Source: Pontibacter korlensis
Lineage (GTDB): Bacteria > Bacteroidota > Bacteroidia > Cytophagales > Hymenobacteraceae
Length of the DNA: 64,000 nucleotides
Assembly: GCF_000973725.1 (NCBI RefSeq)
Contig: NZ_CP009621.1
Location: 3,527,001-3,591,000 of the forward strand
Reading direction: 5' to 3'
Shown: in pieces, positions 8,187 through 18,164 of the stretch
How positions within the stretch are numbered: the stretch's first letter is position 1
Layout: every line of letters starts with the position of its first letter
Translations under genes and position numbers: made by a program
The notes under the pieces: generated by a model
Seen by the model: the letters and a program-made list of their open reading frames with translations, nothing else
Told to the model about the DNA's origin: nothing
Database searches by the model: none

Positions 8187-9227
8187 ATGAATACTGCAGA
8201 GAATAAACGTTCTATCATGGTTGGGATATTTGTCCTGGCTGCCATCATCATTTTTGTGGTGGGTGTACTTACGCTGGGTGGCCAGCAAAAGCGATTTATT
8301 GAGAGCATTTCTGTTAGCACTGTTTTCGATGATGTAGAGGGCCTGAAGGTCGGAAACAACGTGTGGTTTTCCGGCGTGAAGATAGGTACGGTTAAAGCCA
8401 TTGAATTCTATGGTGAATCACAGGTTCGGGTAAGGATGAATATTGATCAGGAGACTCAGAAGTACATCCGCCAGAACTCCAAGGCACGCATCAGCTCCGA
8501 GAGTTTAATTGGTAACAAGATCATCGAGATTTTTGGTGGTACGCCAGCTGCACAACCTGTACAGGATGGCAATATGCTAGCTTCTGAAGCTAACCTTAAT
8601 ACCGACGATATCATGAAGACGCTTCAGGAGAACAACAAGAACCTGGCTACAATCACCGGCAATTTCAGTGAGATCAGCGAGCGCCTGGTTCAAGGTAAAG
8701 GTACAGTTGGTAGTCTTTTAACGGACTCTACCCTGGCTCAGGACTTTAAGAGTATGGTAGCTAGCCTGGAGAGCACTTCTCAAAACGCAGTACGCGCCTC
8801 CCGCGACCTAAGCCGCTTTACAAGCAAATTGAACACGCAGGGTAGCCTGGCTAATGAATTGTTAACTGATACTACTGTTTTCAACCAGTTGGAGCAGTCC
8901 ATGGCACAGCTGGAGCAGGCCACACAGTCGGCAACGCAGATGGCGCAAAACCTGGAGCAGGCAAGCGGCAAGTTCAACGCTGAGAATAACGCTGTTGGGG
9001 TCCTGCTCAATGACCAGCAGTTTGCAAACCAGTTGCAGCGCACCATGCAGAACCTGGAAACCAGTTCACGTAAGTTCGATGAAAATATGGAAGCGCTACA
9101 GAGTAACTTCCTGCTAAGAGGCTTCTTTAGAAGAAGGGACAAGGAACAACGCAAAGCAGCCGAGGAAGCCCAGGAGCAACAGCAACAGTTGCAGGAGCAG
9201 GATCAGCAGCCAGCAAATCAGAACTAA
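8187..9227 (+). CDS. mlaD: MlaD-type MCE-domain substrate-binding protein
   Basis: The protein has 346 residues. One N-terminal membrane anchor (VGIFVLAAIIIFVVGVLTL) is followed by an MCE domain (SVSTVFDDVEGLKVGNNVWF; ARISSESLIGNKIIEIFGG). A long helical region rich in Gln, Asn and Ser with repeated LEQA/MAQ patterns follows, then a basic and Gln-rich tail. MCE proteins make hexameric rings that carry lipid between membranes. The helical tail is longer than in E. coli MlaD and could form a periplasmic coiled-coil tube. A strong terminator follows, so the operon has three genes. Confidence 0.92.
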   Translation: MNTAENKRSIMVGIFVLAAIIIFVVGVLTLGGQQKRFIESISVSTVFDDVEGLKVGNNVWFSGVKIGTVKAIEFYGESQVRVRMNIDQETQKYIRQNSKARISSESLIGNKIIEIFGGTPAAQPVQDGNMLASEANLNTDDIMKTLQENNKNLATITGNFSEISERLVQGKGTVGSLLTDSTLAQDFKSMVASLESTSQNAVRASRDLSRFTSKLNTQGSLANELLTDTTVFNQLEQSMAQLEQATQSATQMAQNLEQASGKFNAENNAVGVLLNDQQFANQLQRTMQNLETSSRKFDENMEALQSNFLLRGFFRRRDKEQRKAAEEAQEQQQQLQEQDQQPANQN

Positions 9228-9234
9228 TCAACAT

Positions 9235-9258
9235 AAAAGCCAGCAGAAGCTGGCTTTT
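9235..9258 (+). terminator. Intrinsic terminator of the mla operon
   Basis: A 10-bp perfect stem, aaaagccagc (9235-9244) with gctggctttt (9249-9258), has a 4-nt loop and is followed by gttttttgc. It lies 8 bp after the mlaD stop. Confidence 0.88.
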
Positions 9259-9353
9259 GTTTTTTGCAGCTTATACTTTGAGCGCTGTAGAACGAATCAA
9301 CCAGTTTTACAAACACTGAACGTATAATCAAAAAGCTTACAAAGAGAACCGCC

Positions 9354-10091
9354 ATGCCTACACTTTATGAAATACAGGCAGAGTATGAACTGCGTAGGTG
9401 GCAGCACGAGATGCTGCGCAACCCAAGCGTGTTTAACGAATTTGCACGCAAGGCACAGGTTAAGTTAAACAGTTATATCCCGGAGAAGGTACACCAAGCC
9501 ATCACGACTGCTATAAAGCAGATGATTCGGGGTGTGCTGTTTGGGGCAGGTTTTGTTTCTCCAAAGCCACTGCTGGAAGCACCTCTGGATGTGCGGGAGG
9601 CAATGGTACGTGAGCGGATAAAGTATTACCAGCAGGCAGCTGCAGCGGAGGGTGGTGTAACCGGTGCCGGAGGTATACTGCTGGGTTTCGTAGACTTTCC
9701 GCTATTACTAGGGCTCAAACTGAAGCTCCTTTATGATATTGCTGCTTTCTACGGCTATGATGTTAAAGATTACCGGGAGCGTGTGTACTTGCTGCACATT
9801 TTTGAGCTAGCCTTTAGCTCTCAGGAGCACCGCCGCAAGATTTACCTGCACATAGCTGACTGGGAAACGCAGAAGCTGTTTTTACCTGAAGATATCAATG
9901 AGTTTGATTGGCGCAGTCTGCAGCAGGAGTACCGAGACTATATTGACCTTGCTAAAATGGCTCAGATGATACCTTTCATTGGGGCACCTATTGGAGCCGT
10001 GGTCAATTACAGGCTTATCAGCAAATTGGGTAAAACAGCCATGAATGCTTACCGGATGCGCTGGCAGGAGCAGGGGCTTCTACAGCACTAG
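9354..10091 (+). CDS. EcsC family protein
   Basis: A 245-residue protein resembling the EcsC family: a helical N-terminus, a glycine-rich hydrophobic core (GGVTGAGGILLGFVDFPLLL) and a second small-residue-rich segment near the C-terminus (MIPFIGAPIGAVVNYRLISK). EcsC-family proteins are membrane-associated and their biochemical role is poorly defined. It is separated from mlaD by a terminator and has its own start at the ATG at 9354. No obvious partner gene is nearby. Confidence 0.8.
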   Translation: MPTLYEIQAEYELRRWQHEMLRNPSVFNEFARKAQVKLNSYIPEKVHQAITTAIKQMIRGVLFGAGFVSPKPLLEAPLDVREAMVRERIKYYQQAAAAEGGVTGAGGILLGFVDFPLLLGLKLKLLYDIAAFYGYDVKDYRERVYLLHIFELAFSSQEHRRKIYLHIADWETQKLFLPEDINEFDWRSLQQEYRDYIDLAKMAQMIPFIGAPIGAVVNYRLISKLGKTAMNAYRMRWQEQGLLQH

Positions 10092-10347
10092 TGCAATTTA
10101 GTACGGCGTGTTTAAAAACATTCATGTGCTATTAACTGCTGTAATTTCTCACTTCTGCGTCTTGCTATCTGCTTCCTTAACTTTTTGCTAACAGAAAGGC
10201 TGCAACTTCCTGCTCTTTATTCAGTAAAATAGTAGTAAGTTCAATCCAATCCTGTCCTGATACATTTATACGATTCACCCTTATAAGCGCCTTACTGTAG
10301 AGGTAGGCCGTTATCTGTGCTTATTACATTATAAATATAATACAGCT

Positions 10348-12708
10348 ATGAAACACTTATACAAGGGTACCGCTGCTACAAAACGCAGCTTTTCATGCCT
10401 TAGACTTATCTTCACTACAGTTTTTTCTTTCTTTATTTGCTTCCAGGGTTATGCGCAGCTGGAGCGGGAGTGGATGCATACCTATCGGCAGGCCGGAGGT
10501 AATGTAAAGATGAAAGCAGGACCGGATAATCAACTGGTTATACTTAGCAGTGGCATTAACGCTGTTGGCTTCGAAGATCGAAGGCTGACAAAGCTAAGCA
10601 CTGAGGGAGAGGTTGTATGGCAAGAGCATTTGGATGGAAACGTCATGGACTTGCTTCTGGACCAGAACGGTGATGCATACGTGCTTGGCACTACAGTATC
10701 AAAGTTCTCTGCTGCAGGAGAGTTACTCTGGCAGTTCAATTTGCAGGAGCTCGGCTTATCACCAAAAAGCTTTGCCAGCGATACAGGCGGTAATCTGTAT
10801 GTAGCAGGTCGCTCGGCCGACGATGAAGCAGCTTTATTGAAACTGAACGAGGAAGGGGAGCAAGTATGGCAGAAAACATATACTTTAGGTACAGCACTTT
10901 TCAATCACCAGCCTTTGGCTATAGGTGCCGGTGGGGAAATATATCTGGCAGGTACTGAGCAGGAAAACGGCAGCATCAGAGTAATCAGACTGTTAAAAAT
11001 TAACGCTGAGACAGGTGCAGAAGAATTTCGCAAAAAGTACGGACATCCTGACCGTCGCGCGCACTACGAGGTAAATAAATTGCTTGCTGATGCCACTGGA
11101 AACATATACTTGGCAGGCCAGGTAATGGCCTTAAATATCGGTCATACAAGTTTATTAGCGATCAAATTATCCTCCGAAGGAGATGTGCTGTGGGAGCAAG
11201 TAAGTTCTTTCGAGAACCGGGACTACTTTGCGGATGCAATGCTGGGGCCGGATGAGGGTTTGTTTATGATGTCTTCTTCACAGCTGCGTACCGGCTACAT
11301 GAGCTTTGTAGTTGCCAAGTACAATTCAGAAGGTGAGTTACTTTGGAATCATACTTTTGATCAGCCTGTAGGATATAGCAGTTATGGCGGAGCCTGGATA
11401 GCGCTTCCGTCAGGTGGTCTGGCTGTAACAGGTGCTTATTCGCCTTCGCCAGGTGGTATTGGAGAGGGTAGTGTTTTGCTACAGTATGACCAGCAGGGAA
11501 ACGAGGTATACAGTGAAGACTTTGGACAAACAAACCTTGAAGCAAACAGAGCCTTGGCTCTTGATAATGCAGGTAGTTTATACCTGGCAGGCGCTCAAAG
11601 GCTTGTTGCAGGATCCCCTACTAGTGAGCTGACTGTTTTGAAGTATAGCTTGCCAGCTGATTGTAATACACCTGTTCATGTGCAACTGTATCTTCCGCCT
11701 CACCCTATGCAGGTTGGGCAGCAAGTACGAACCACAGCCGACTTTGGTGATTTTATACTTACTGAGGATACAGGTATTCGCTGGGTCTGGGGAGATGGCA
11801 GCAGCCCTTCGGTTTCTTACACAGCCTTTGGTACATCGCGCATCACCGGGGAGCATACTTATACACAAGCTGGTATCTTTCGGGTGGGACTAGATTTTTC
11901 TGAGAGTTGCCTGATGCCAGAGCAGGATGACTACCAGCAGTGGACCGTAATATATGATCCTGGGGCAGGTACTGTCAGAGGGGCAGGGTGGCTCAGCAGC
12001 ACAGTTCAGCCAACCAGCTCACTGGCTGGACGTGATTTGTTTGCTTTTAATGTAAGGTACCGAAACAGTAAGGCTTCAACTCCAACAGGCCAGACACTAC
12101 TGCTGTTTGGTTCCAGAGTCTTTTTAAGCACTAGTATAGATTGGCTCGTAGTACGTGGCGACCAGGCCGTATGGCATGGGGAAGGCAGCCTTAATGGAAA
12201 AGGCAAGTATAAGTTTATAGCTTCTGCGGCAGATGCTGGAGGCCGAGGTGCTCATGATCCTGATGACAGGCTGCGCATTCGTATCTGGGACAGTATGACA
12301 GGTAGCGTTTTATACGATAACTACAGTACAGGACCAGATATTTATGATATGTCTGAAGTTGGACCAAGTATAGCAGGAGGGCAGGTAATCATCAATCAGC
12401 ATAAGCAAACGCTGGCTTTATCGCAGCAGAGGGCTGTGGAGCCACTTTCTGGTGAAGAGGTAAAGGTGTATCCAAATCCTTTTTCAGAGAAAGCTGTACT
12501 TGAATTTAGCATTCCTACAGGCGCTTACCAGGTGTCGCTTTACGATGCAAAGGGCAGCCTGGTAAAAGTGCTCTTACATGGTGAACAAGCAAGGGCCGAG
12601 AGGAGGGAAGTAGAGGTTGACGGAACAAGCCTCACAGCCGGGCTATACTTTGCCCGGATAGTTACTGAACAGGGTACACAAACAGTAAAGCTGGTACTGG
12701 ATAAGTAA
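10348..12708 (+). CDS. Large secreted protein with beta-propeller, PKD-like domain and type IX secretion tail (paralogue 1)
   Basis: The protein has 786 residues. A Sec signal peptide (FFICFQGYAQ, cleavage near residue 36) leads into repeated strands of the type GNLYVAG, GDAYVLGT and GEIYLAGT, as in SBBP/delta-60 beta-propellers. A PKD-like segment (IRWVWGDGSSPSVSYTAFG) follows, then a second beta domain (HDPDDRLRIRIWDS), then a type A Por sorting tail (VYPNPFSEKAVLEFSI ... GLYFARI ... VKLVLDK). It should be exported by Sec, cross the outer membrane by the type IX system and be surface-attached or released. It is a clear paralogue of the gene at 14662, sharing LTEDTGIRW and WGDGSSP. No enzymatic domain is seen. 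Confidence 0.85.
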   Translation: MKHLYKGTAATKRSFSCLRLIFTTVFSFFICFQGYAQLEREWMHTYRQAGGNVKMKAGPDNQLVILSSGINAVGFEDRRLTKLSTEGEVVWQEHLDGNVMDLLLDQNGDAYVLGTTVSKFSAAGELLWQFNLQELGLSPKSFASDTGGNLYVAGRSADDEAALLKLNEEGEQVWQKTYTLGTALFNHQPLAIGAGGEIYLAGTEQENGSIRVIRLLKINAETGAEEFRKKYGHPDRRAHYEVNKLLADATGNIYLAGQVMALNIGHTSLLAIKLSSEGDVLWEQVSSFENRDYFADAMLGPDEGLFMMSSSQLRTGYMSFVVAKYNSEGELLWNHTFDQPVGYSSYGGAWIALPSGGLAVTGAYSPSPGGIGEGSVLLQYDQQGNEVYSEDFGQTNLEANRALALDNAGSLYLAGAQRLVAGSPTSELTVLKYSLPADCNTPVHVQLYLPPHPMQVGQQVRTTADFGDFILTEDTGIRWVWGDGSSPSVSYTAFGTSRITGEHTYTQAGIFRVGLDFSESCLMPEQDDYQQWTVIYDPGAGTVRGAGWLSSTVQPTSSLAGRDLFAFNVRYRNSKASTPTGQTLLLFGSRVFLSTSIDWLVVRGDQAVWHGEGSLNGKGKYKFIASAADAGGRGAHDPDDRLRIRIWDSMTGSVLYDNYSTGPDIYDMSEVGPSIAGGQVIINQHKQTLALSQQRAVEPLSGEEVKVYPNPFSEKAVLEFSIPTGAYQVSLYDAKGSLVKVLLHGEQARAERREVEVDGTSLTAGLYFARIVTEQGTQTVKLVLDK

Positions 12709-12733
12709 AGGCCAACTTGTTTGATTAGTGCTA

Positions 12734-12778
12734 AAAAAGCAGTGGCAGATCATTCTACGTAGTCTACCACTGCTTTTT
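12734..12778 (+). terminator. Intrinsic terminator after secreted paralogue 1
   Basis: aaaaagcagtggcaga (12734-12749) pairs with tctaccactgcttttt (12763-12778) with one mismatch and a 13-nt loop, about 25 bp after the stop. Confidence 0.8.
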
Positions 12779-12842
12779 ATGTTCTAAGAAAAGAAAGATT
12801 ACGCTATACGCTACAGGAGTGCCTCCTTTAGGAAGTGCAGTT

Positions 12843-12885
12843 AAAACAAGAAAGGCTGACCACGATGGTCAGCCTTTCTTGTTTT
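12843..12885 (-). terminator. Terminator of citrate synthase gene
   Basis: A perfect 20-bp stem (12843-12862 with 12866-12885) around a 3-nt loop, 15 bp downstream of the gltA stop on the minus strand. The A-rich left arm gives a U-tract on the minus transcript. Confidence 0.9.
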
Positions 12886-12900
12886 ATATTTTGTGTGGAA

Positions 12901-14187
12901 TTAACGCTTCTCGATTGAAACGTAGTCGCGCTCAGTAGCACCAGTATACACCTGGCGCGGACGGCCGATTGGCTCCTTGTTCTCGCGCATCTCTTTCCAC
13001 TGTGCAATCCAGCCTGGCAGACGGCCAAGAGCAAACATCACGGTGAACATGTCAGTCGGGATGCCGATAGCACGGTAGATAATGCCTGAGTAGAAGTCTA
13101 CATTAGGATACAGCTTACGCTCAACGAAATACGGATCGTTCAAGGCAGCTTCTTCCAGCTCTTTTGCAATTGTCAGGATTGGGTCGTTGATGCCAAGTGC
13201 AGTCAGAACCTCGTCAGCGGCTTTCTTGATGATCTTGGCACGCGGATCGAAGTTTTTGTACACACGGTGACCGAAGCCCATCAAACGGAAAGGATCGTCT
13301 TTGTCCTTAGCCTTCTCGATATACTTCTTAGAGTCGCCACCGTCAGCTTTGATAGCCTCCAGCATTTCGATTACGGCCTGGTTGGCACCACCGTGCAACG
13401 GACCCCAAAGGGCGCTGATACCGGCAGATACAGAAGAATAAAGGCTAGCATTGGCAGAACCTACCAGACGTACTGTAGAAGTAGAGCAGTTTTGCTCGTG
13501 GTCAGCATGCAGAATCAGAAGTTTGTTCAGGGCATCTACTACAACCGGATTGATCTCATAGTCCTCAGTTGGATAAGCGAACATCATGTGCAGGAAGTTC
13601 GAGCAGTAATCCAGTTTGTTCTTAGGATAGTTAACCGGGTGGCCGATAGAATTCTTATAAGACCAGGCAGCTATGGTAGAGATTTTCGCCAATAAACGAA
13701 TGATAGAAAGATCTACTTCTTCTTGAGACTGGTTCGGGTTAAGCGACTCTGGGTAGAAAGCTGTCAGAGAGCTGATAAGGGCAGACAAGATACCCATTGG
13801 GTGAGAAGTAGACGGGAAGCCATCAAGAATTTTGCGCATGTCCTCGTTAACGAGTGTGTGGCGTCTGATTCTATCGCTGAAGTCCTGCAGCTCCTGCTCT
13901 GTTGGCAAAGAGCCATAGATCAGAAGGTAAGCTACCTCAATAAAGTTAGATTTTTCGGCTAGCTGCTCAATTGGATAGCCTCTGTAGCGCAGAATACCTT
14001 GCTCACCATCCAGGAAAGTGATAGCACTGGTAGTAGCGCCTGTGTTTTTATATCCAGAGTCAAGGGTAATATAACCTGACTGGGCGCGCAGAGAAGCGAT
14101 GTCTATTGCTTTTTCATTCTCCGAGCCTTCCACTACAGGCATTTGGTAAGATTTACCTTCTAAAATTATTTCAGCGAATTCTGACAT
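12901..14187 (-). CDS. gltA: Citrate synthase
   Basis: This 428-residue type II citrate synthase condenses acetyl-CoA with oxaloacetate at the entry of the TCA cycle. Family motifs include LWGPLHGGANQAVIEML, the catalytic-His region MGFGHRVYKNFDPRA, and NVDFYSGIIYRAIGIPTDMF with the catalytic Asp. The length matches the family. It stands alone on the minus strand between two large secreted-protein genes on the other strand, with its own terminator and about 470 bp of upstream sequence. Confidence 0.96.
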   Translation of the reverse strand: MSEFAEIILEGKSYQMPVVEGSENEKAIDIASLRAQSGYITLDSGYKNTGATTSAITFLDGEQGILRYRGYPIEQLAEKSNFIEVAYLLIYGSLPTEQELQDFSDRIRRHTLVNEDMRKILDGFPSTSHPMGILSALISSLTAFYPESLNPNQSQEEVDLSIIRLLAKISTIAAWSYKNSIGHPVNYPKNKLDYCSNFLHMMFAYPTEDYEINPVVVDALNKLLILHADHEQNCSTSTVRLVGSANASLYSSVSAGISALWGPLHGGANQAVIEMLEAIKADGGDSKKYIEKAKDKDDPFRLMGFGHRVYKNFDPRAKIIKKAADEVLTALGINDPILTIAKELEEAALNDPYFVERKLYPNVDFYSGIIYRAIGIPTDMFTVMFALGRLPGWIAQWKEMRENKEPIGRPRQVYTGATERDYVSIEKR

Positions 14188-14661
14188 GTGTATTAGCTTT
14201 TATGTCCGTTGTTGTGTCTTAATTAAAGCGAATTTAGGCAAAATTGTTCTAAAATGAAATGCAGTTGCAGCTTTATATCTTAATTTAACAATGTACAATA
14301 TAGCGCTGCTGCACAGCCATAATGATAATCGTTAATCGCAGATATTGTTTAAAAAGTTATTACAAAATTCAGTGGTAGCGGCAGCTTTCCCCGTCAGCAT
14401 CTACAAAAGCATACAGCAGTTCCTGTCAGCCCCGAAAGATAAAGCGCTTTCTGAAGTTTAAACAGAGACACTTAACAGGTGCATTACAAGATCTTTTAAG
14501 TTAAATAAAGAACAATCTGCTGCTAGAAAAGTATAAACTAAATATACTGTTTAACCATCATCAATGACTTTGCTTTTGTACCTGAGCGCACCTCGCTTTA
14601 GAGCGGGAGCTAATGCCTCTTAACGCACCTCGTATGTTTTTTTACCCACACTATTATAGCT
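14188..14661. other. Divergent intergenic region between gltA and secreted paralogue 2
   Basis: A 474-bp AT-rich region with no gene. It should hold the gltA promoter and that of the secreted protein. No repeat or RNA structure is evident. Confidence 0.6.
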
Positions 14662-17190
14662 ATGAAACACAGTTTACCAAACCAGTATCCGGACAAGCTT
14701 ACTATGTCCAGACAATACACAGTTACCACTCGTTTTAACCGCCAGACTACCTTATTACTATTGCTCCTCTTGTGCCCTTTGTTGGCAAGCGCACAGTACG
14801 AGCTCTTATGGCAAACGCCGCCATTCGGCCAGGAGACAGGTGCCTATAAGCGCGTCATTTCTTCCGAGACCGATCATGAAGGAAACCTGCTGCTGCTTGC
14901 CCAGACCTATAGTTCATCTACCGACTCGCGCATGGTCTTGTACAAGTACAGCGGAGATGGCAGTCTGCTGTGGCAGATAGTGCCGCAACAGCCTAACCCA
15001 GAATTGCAGGAAAGCCCTGTAAAGCTTCGGGTGGATGCAAACGGCAACAGCTATGTGCTTACTAACCTGACACAGAACTTTGAAAATGCTGGCGCCATTC
15101 TGTCTAAGGTATCTCCAGCCGGGGAAGGGATGTGGTCCAGGACTTTTACCTCTGACAGCTACATTTTTACACGCAGTAACGACCTTGTTGTGAATGAAGC
15201 GCAGGAGGTATTTGTAGCGGGCAAAGGCATGCACGAAGGTACCAGTATCGGGATTGTGGCAAAGCTGCAGCCTAACGGAAATACCGCCTGGAGCCGTGCC
15301 ACCAGCGGTGAAACAGTGAATACAATCACACTCAACCAGTCTGAAGATGTAGTGGCAGCCGGTACCACTTATGCGCAAATGCAGGAGCGGGGCAACCTGC
15401 ACCTGTTAACTATGCACCGTGACAATGGAGAGCTACTGATGGACAAAACCTACGGTTTCCGCATGCAGACGGTATATAGCAACGATATGCCAACTCATGT
15501 GCATGTTACCGCATCCGGGGATATTCTGGTGCTCTCAGAGATTAGTAGCCCACTTAATACCACTGATTTTAACGTTGTGCTGATGCGCACCGATAGCCAG
15601 GGAGCTGTAAAGTGGCAGCAGATGATAGGCAATACAGACGAGTCGCGGGTGCTGGACGTAGCCTTTGCTGATTCTGAAGAAGTAGTTGTACTTGGGCTTG
15701 AGGCGAAGTACAGGCAAACAGCAGATTACTTCCTCACAAAGGTGAGCGTAGACGGGCAGAAGCAATGGTACCACACGTTTAACCGTTATGATGGTGCTAC
15801 CATACACGAGCTGGCACCTGCAGATGTAGATATCTCGGCAGATGGGAATATAGCACTTACTGCACACGCCGCTGTTTTCAATGTGCCGCCTGCCTGGTTT
15901 GTACCGCCTGTGTACCAGCAGCAACCTGTGCTGGTGTCTATCCTCTACAACATGGATGGAGAGCAGGTATGGGAGAACGTGTATGAGCCTTACCCCGAAA
16001 GCTATACGTATGGGCGGTCCATCAGCTTTGATGCCGAGGGTAACCTGTTTGTAGCTGCTTCTACAACGCCAGCAGATAGCCAGCCAAGTTATGAGCACAT
16101 TATCCTATACAAGTTCGGGGCGGCAGACAAGGCGACAACGCCGCTAAACGTGCAGCTGTACCTGCCACCATACTCTATGCGGGTAGGGGAGCAGGTAAGA
16201 ACCACTGCCGACTTCAATGATTATATTCTCACAGAAGATACAGGTATCCGTTGGACCTGGGGAGACGGCAGCAGCCCTACTATATCCTACACGGCTTTTG
16301 GTACCGACCGGATTACAGGGGAGCATCGATACCAGGAGGCTGGCATCTACACCATCGGCTTAAACTTTGATGAAAGTAACTTCAGCGCCCTATCTGATAA
16401 CTATAAGCAGCAGATGATTATCTACGACCCTATGGCAGGGGCTGTAGCTGGAGCTGGCCAGCTGGAGCACGAGGAGGTAGCATTACCTTATGTGCAGGGC
16501 AACCGCGAAACTACCTTTGCCTTCTCTGTTCGTTACCCTAACGCCTCTTCCAAGAAACCAGTGGGAGCAACTGTTTTCCTGCTTAACAACCAGAATCGTT
16601 TTCACAGCACCAGCTATGATTGGCTGGTAGTAAACGAGAACCATGCAGCTTGGAAGGGCACAGGTACTTTAGATGGCAAATCAGGATACAGCTTCCTGGC
16701 AACCGTGTTGGATGGCGGCGGTGATGGAATTAATGATCCGGAGGACAGGATGCGCATACAGATATGGGACAGCAGAAACCAGATGGTATATGATACCGAA
16801 GGTACTAAATCACCTGTTGCCGACCTCTACCAGACCTTGCCTCACATCAAGATTGGTCAGATCATCATTTACAACACTACCCATCCGCTGTTTGCTTCGC
16901 TTACATCGGGTCTGCAGCTAGAAGACGAACTGGAGGGAGTGATAGCTTACCCGAACCCATTCCGCGACAAAGCAACAGTTACGTTTGCCGCCATGCAGGC
17001 AGGCTCTTATAGTGCAGCCCTGTATGATATGAAAGGCGCCCTGGTAAAAGAGTTGAAGCAAGGCACAGTAAGCACAGGCGAAGTGGTAGCCATTGAGGTA
17101 GATGGAGCAGAATTACCTGGAGGTATATACTTTACCCGAATAGCTACACCAGACGAAGTAAAGACCGTTAAGTTGATCCTTCAGCGATAA
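14662..17190 (+). CDS. Large secreted protein with beta-propeller, PKD-like domain and type IX secretion tail (paralogue 2)
   Basis: An 842-residue paralogue of the 10348 protein. The signal peptide (LLLLLLLCPLLASAQ) follows an unusually long hydrophilic N-terminus, so the ATG at 14704 (MSRQYTV) is an alternative start. Propeller-like repeats (GNLLLLAQ, GNSYVLT) come next, then the shared PKD-like region (LTEDTGIRWTWGDGSSP), then a beta domain (NDPEDRMRIQIWDSR), and a Por sorting tail (AYPNPFRDKATVTFAA ... GIYFTRI ... VKLILQR). Secretion by the type IX system is the only firm prediction. The conserved middle, including LYLPPYSMRVGEQVRTTADF, is present in both proteins, indicating duplication of one module arrangement. 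Confidence 0.85.
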   Translation: MKHSLPNQYPDKLTMSRQYTVTTRFNRQTTLLLLLLLCPLLASAQYELLWQTPPFGQETGAYKRVISSETDHEGNLLLLAQTYSSSTDSRMVLYKYSGDGSLLWQIVPQQPNPELQESPVKLRVDANGNSYVLTNLTQNFENAGAILSKVSPAGEGMWSRTFTSDSYIFTRSNDLVVNEAQEVFVAGKGMHEGTSIGIVAKLQPNGNTAWSRATSGETVNTITLNQSEDVVAAGTTYAQMQERGNLHLLTMHRDNGELLMDKTYGFRMQTVYSNDMPTHVHVTASGDILVLSEISSPLNTTDFNVVLMRTDSQGAVKWQQMIGNTDESRVLDVAFADSEEVVVLGLEAKYRQTADYFLTKVSVDGQKQWYHTFNRYDGATIHELAPADVDISADGNIALTAHAAVFNVPPAWFVPPVYQQQPVLVSILYNMDGEQVWENVYEPYPESYTYGRSISFDAEGNLFVAASTTPADSQPSYEHIILYKFGAADKATTPLNVQLYLPPYSMRVGEQVRTTADFNDYILTEDTGIRWTWGDGSSPTISYTAFGTDRITGEHRYQEAGIYTIGLNFDESNFSALSDNYKQQMIIYDPMAGAVAGAGQLEHEEVALPYVQGNRETTFAFSVRYPNASSKKPVGATVFLLNNQNRFHSTSYDWLVVNENHAAWKGTGTLDGKSGYSFLATVLDGGGDGINDPEDRMRIQIWDSRNQMVYDTEGTKSPVADLYQTLPHIKIGQIIIYNTTHPLFASLTSGLQLEDELEGVIAYPNPFRDKATVTFAAMQAGSYSAALYDMKGALVKELKQGTVSTGEVVAIEVDGAELPGGIYFTRIATPDEVKTVKLILQR

Positions 17191-17214
17191 AAGATATAGC
17201 TTCTCTCACAAGGA

Positions 17215-17244
17215 AAGAGGCAAGCCCCTGATGGCTTGCCTCTT
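17215..17244 (+). terminator. Intrinsic terminator after secreted paralogue 2
   Basis: aagaggcaagcc (17215-17226) pairs with ggcttgcctctt (17233-17244), a perfect 12-bp stem with a 6-nt loop, followed by cttttt. Confidence 0.88.
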
Positions 17245-17395
17245 CTTTTTAGGCAAGTCTGATGTTTCAAAGTGCAGGTTATACTGCCAATTATAGTATC
17301 TAGTGGGGTTAACTCAAGCAAAAGAGTTGCCCATACAAGTAGCCGCATTTGCTGCTTTGTCGTTATAATAGCTTTAAAATGGCTAATTTTGCAGC

Positions 17396-17851
17396 ATGTA
17401 TACCCGCGAACAAGCTTCCCAGATACGCCAGCATTTCTGGACTACTTTTGGTCAATACCTATCGCCACAGCTTTCAGCAGAGGGTTGGAAGGTAAACTGG
17501 CTTAACTATAAAACCGGTGTTAAAGATGTGTACTTCCGGATGAATGCCGACAATAAACGCGGGTACATCGCCATAGAATTATCGCATCCAGACACGGAGA
17601 TGCAGGAGCTGGTGTACGATCAGTTTTTAGAGCACAAAACGATGCTGCACGAGGCTCTTGGCGAAGAGTGGGAGTGGATGCTGCACATGTCTGATGAGTC
17701 TGGCAGGGTAGTAAGCCGCATTTACAAGGAGATCTCCCCTGTTAGTGTTTTCAACAAAGACGACTGGCCAGCGCTCATTTCATTCCTAAAGCCCCGCATT
17801 ATTGCCCTGGATGAATTCTGGAGCGATGCAAAGTATAGCTTTGAGGGATAA
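17396..17851 (+). CDS. DUF4268-type protein
   Basis: A 151-residue soluble protein resembling DUF4268 proteins, with WKVNWLNYKTGVKDVYFRM, GYIAIELSHPD and a C-terminal LISFLKPRIIALDEFW. The fold resembles restriction-endonuclease-like domains in the literature, but no PD-ExK signature can be picked out with confidence. It converges with the next gene, with only 4 bp between the stops. Molecular function unknown. Confidence 0.75.
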   Translation: MYTREQASQIRQHFWTTFGQYLSPQLSAEGWKVNWLNYKTGVKDVYFRMNADNKRGYIAIELSHPDTEMQELVYDQFLEHKTMLHEALGEEWEWMLHMSDESGRVVSRIYKEISPVSVFNKDDWPALISFLKPRIIALDEFWSDAKYSFEG

Positions 17852-17855
17852 AAGT

Positions 17856-18164
17856 TTACCAGGTAGTATCGTCCTCAGGGTTGGTGAAGCCGAGGCCAGG
17901 GCGGTAACGGGTGCCTTTGCCGTGGAGGTGGTCCCACATGTCTGCCTCTAGCTTTAGCTTGTCCAGTCGCATAAACTCGTCCCAACGCTCTTTATCGCCT
18001 TCGTTGAACTCGGCCACAAGCTCGCGGAGGTGCAGCGTACTCTCTTGCTGCTGCGCCAGCAGGTGCGGGTTAGTGCGTAGCATGAGCTCTATTTTGATAC
18101 GGAAGTAGGTGTTGAGTTCCTTATAGCGCTCTTCGTCCCAGTTTTCGAGGTTCGGGTTTTCCAT
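17856..18164 (-). CDS. Conserved hypothetical small helical protein
   Basis: A 102-residue, highly charged and mostly helical protein beginning MENPNLENWDEERYKELN and ending in GLGFTNPEDDTTW. There is no signal peptide, membrane segment or recognised domain. Its tight convergence with the upstream DUF4268-type gene and its clean length support it as a real gene. Function unknown. Confidence 0.65.
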   Translation of the reverse strand: MENPNLENWDEERYKELNTYFRIKIELMLRTNPHLLAQQQESTLHLRELVAEFNEGDKERWDEFMRLDKLKLEADMWDHLHGKGTRYRPGLGFTNPEDDTTW

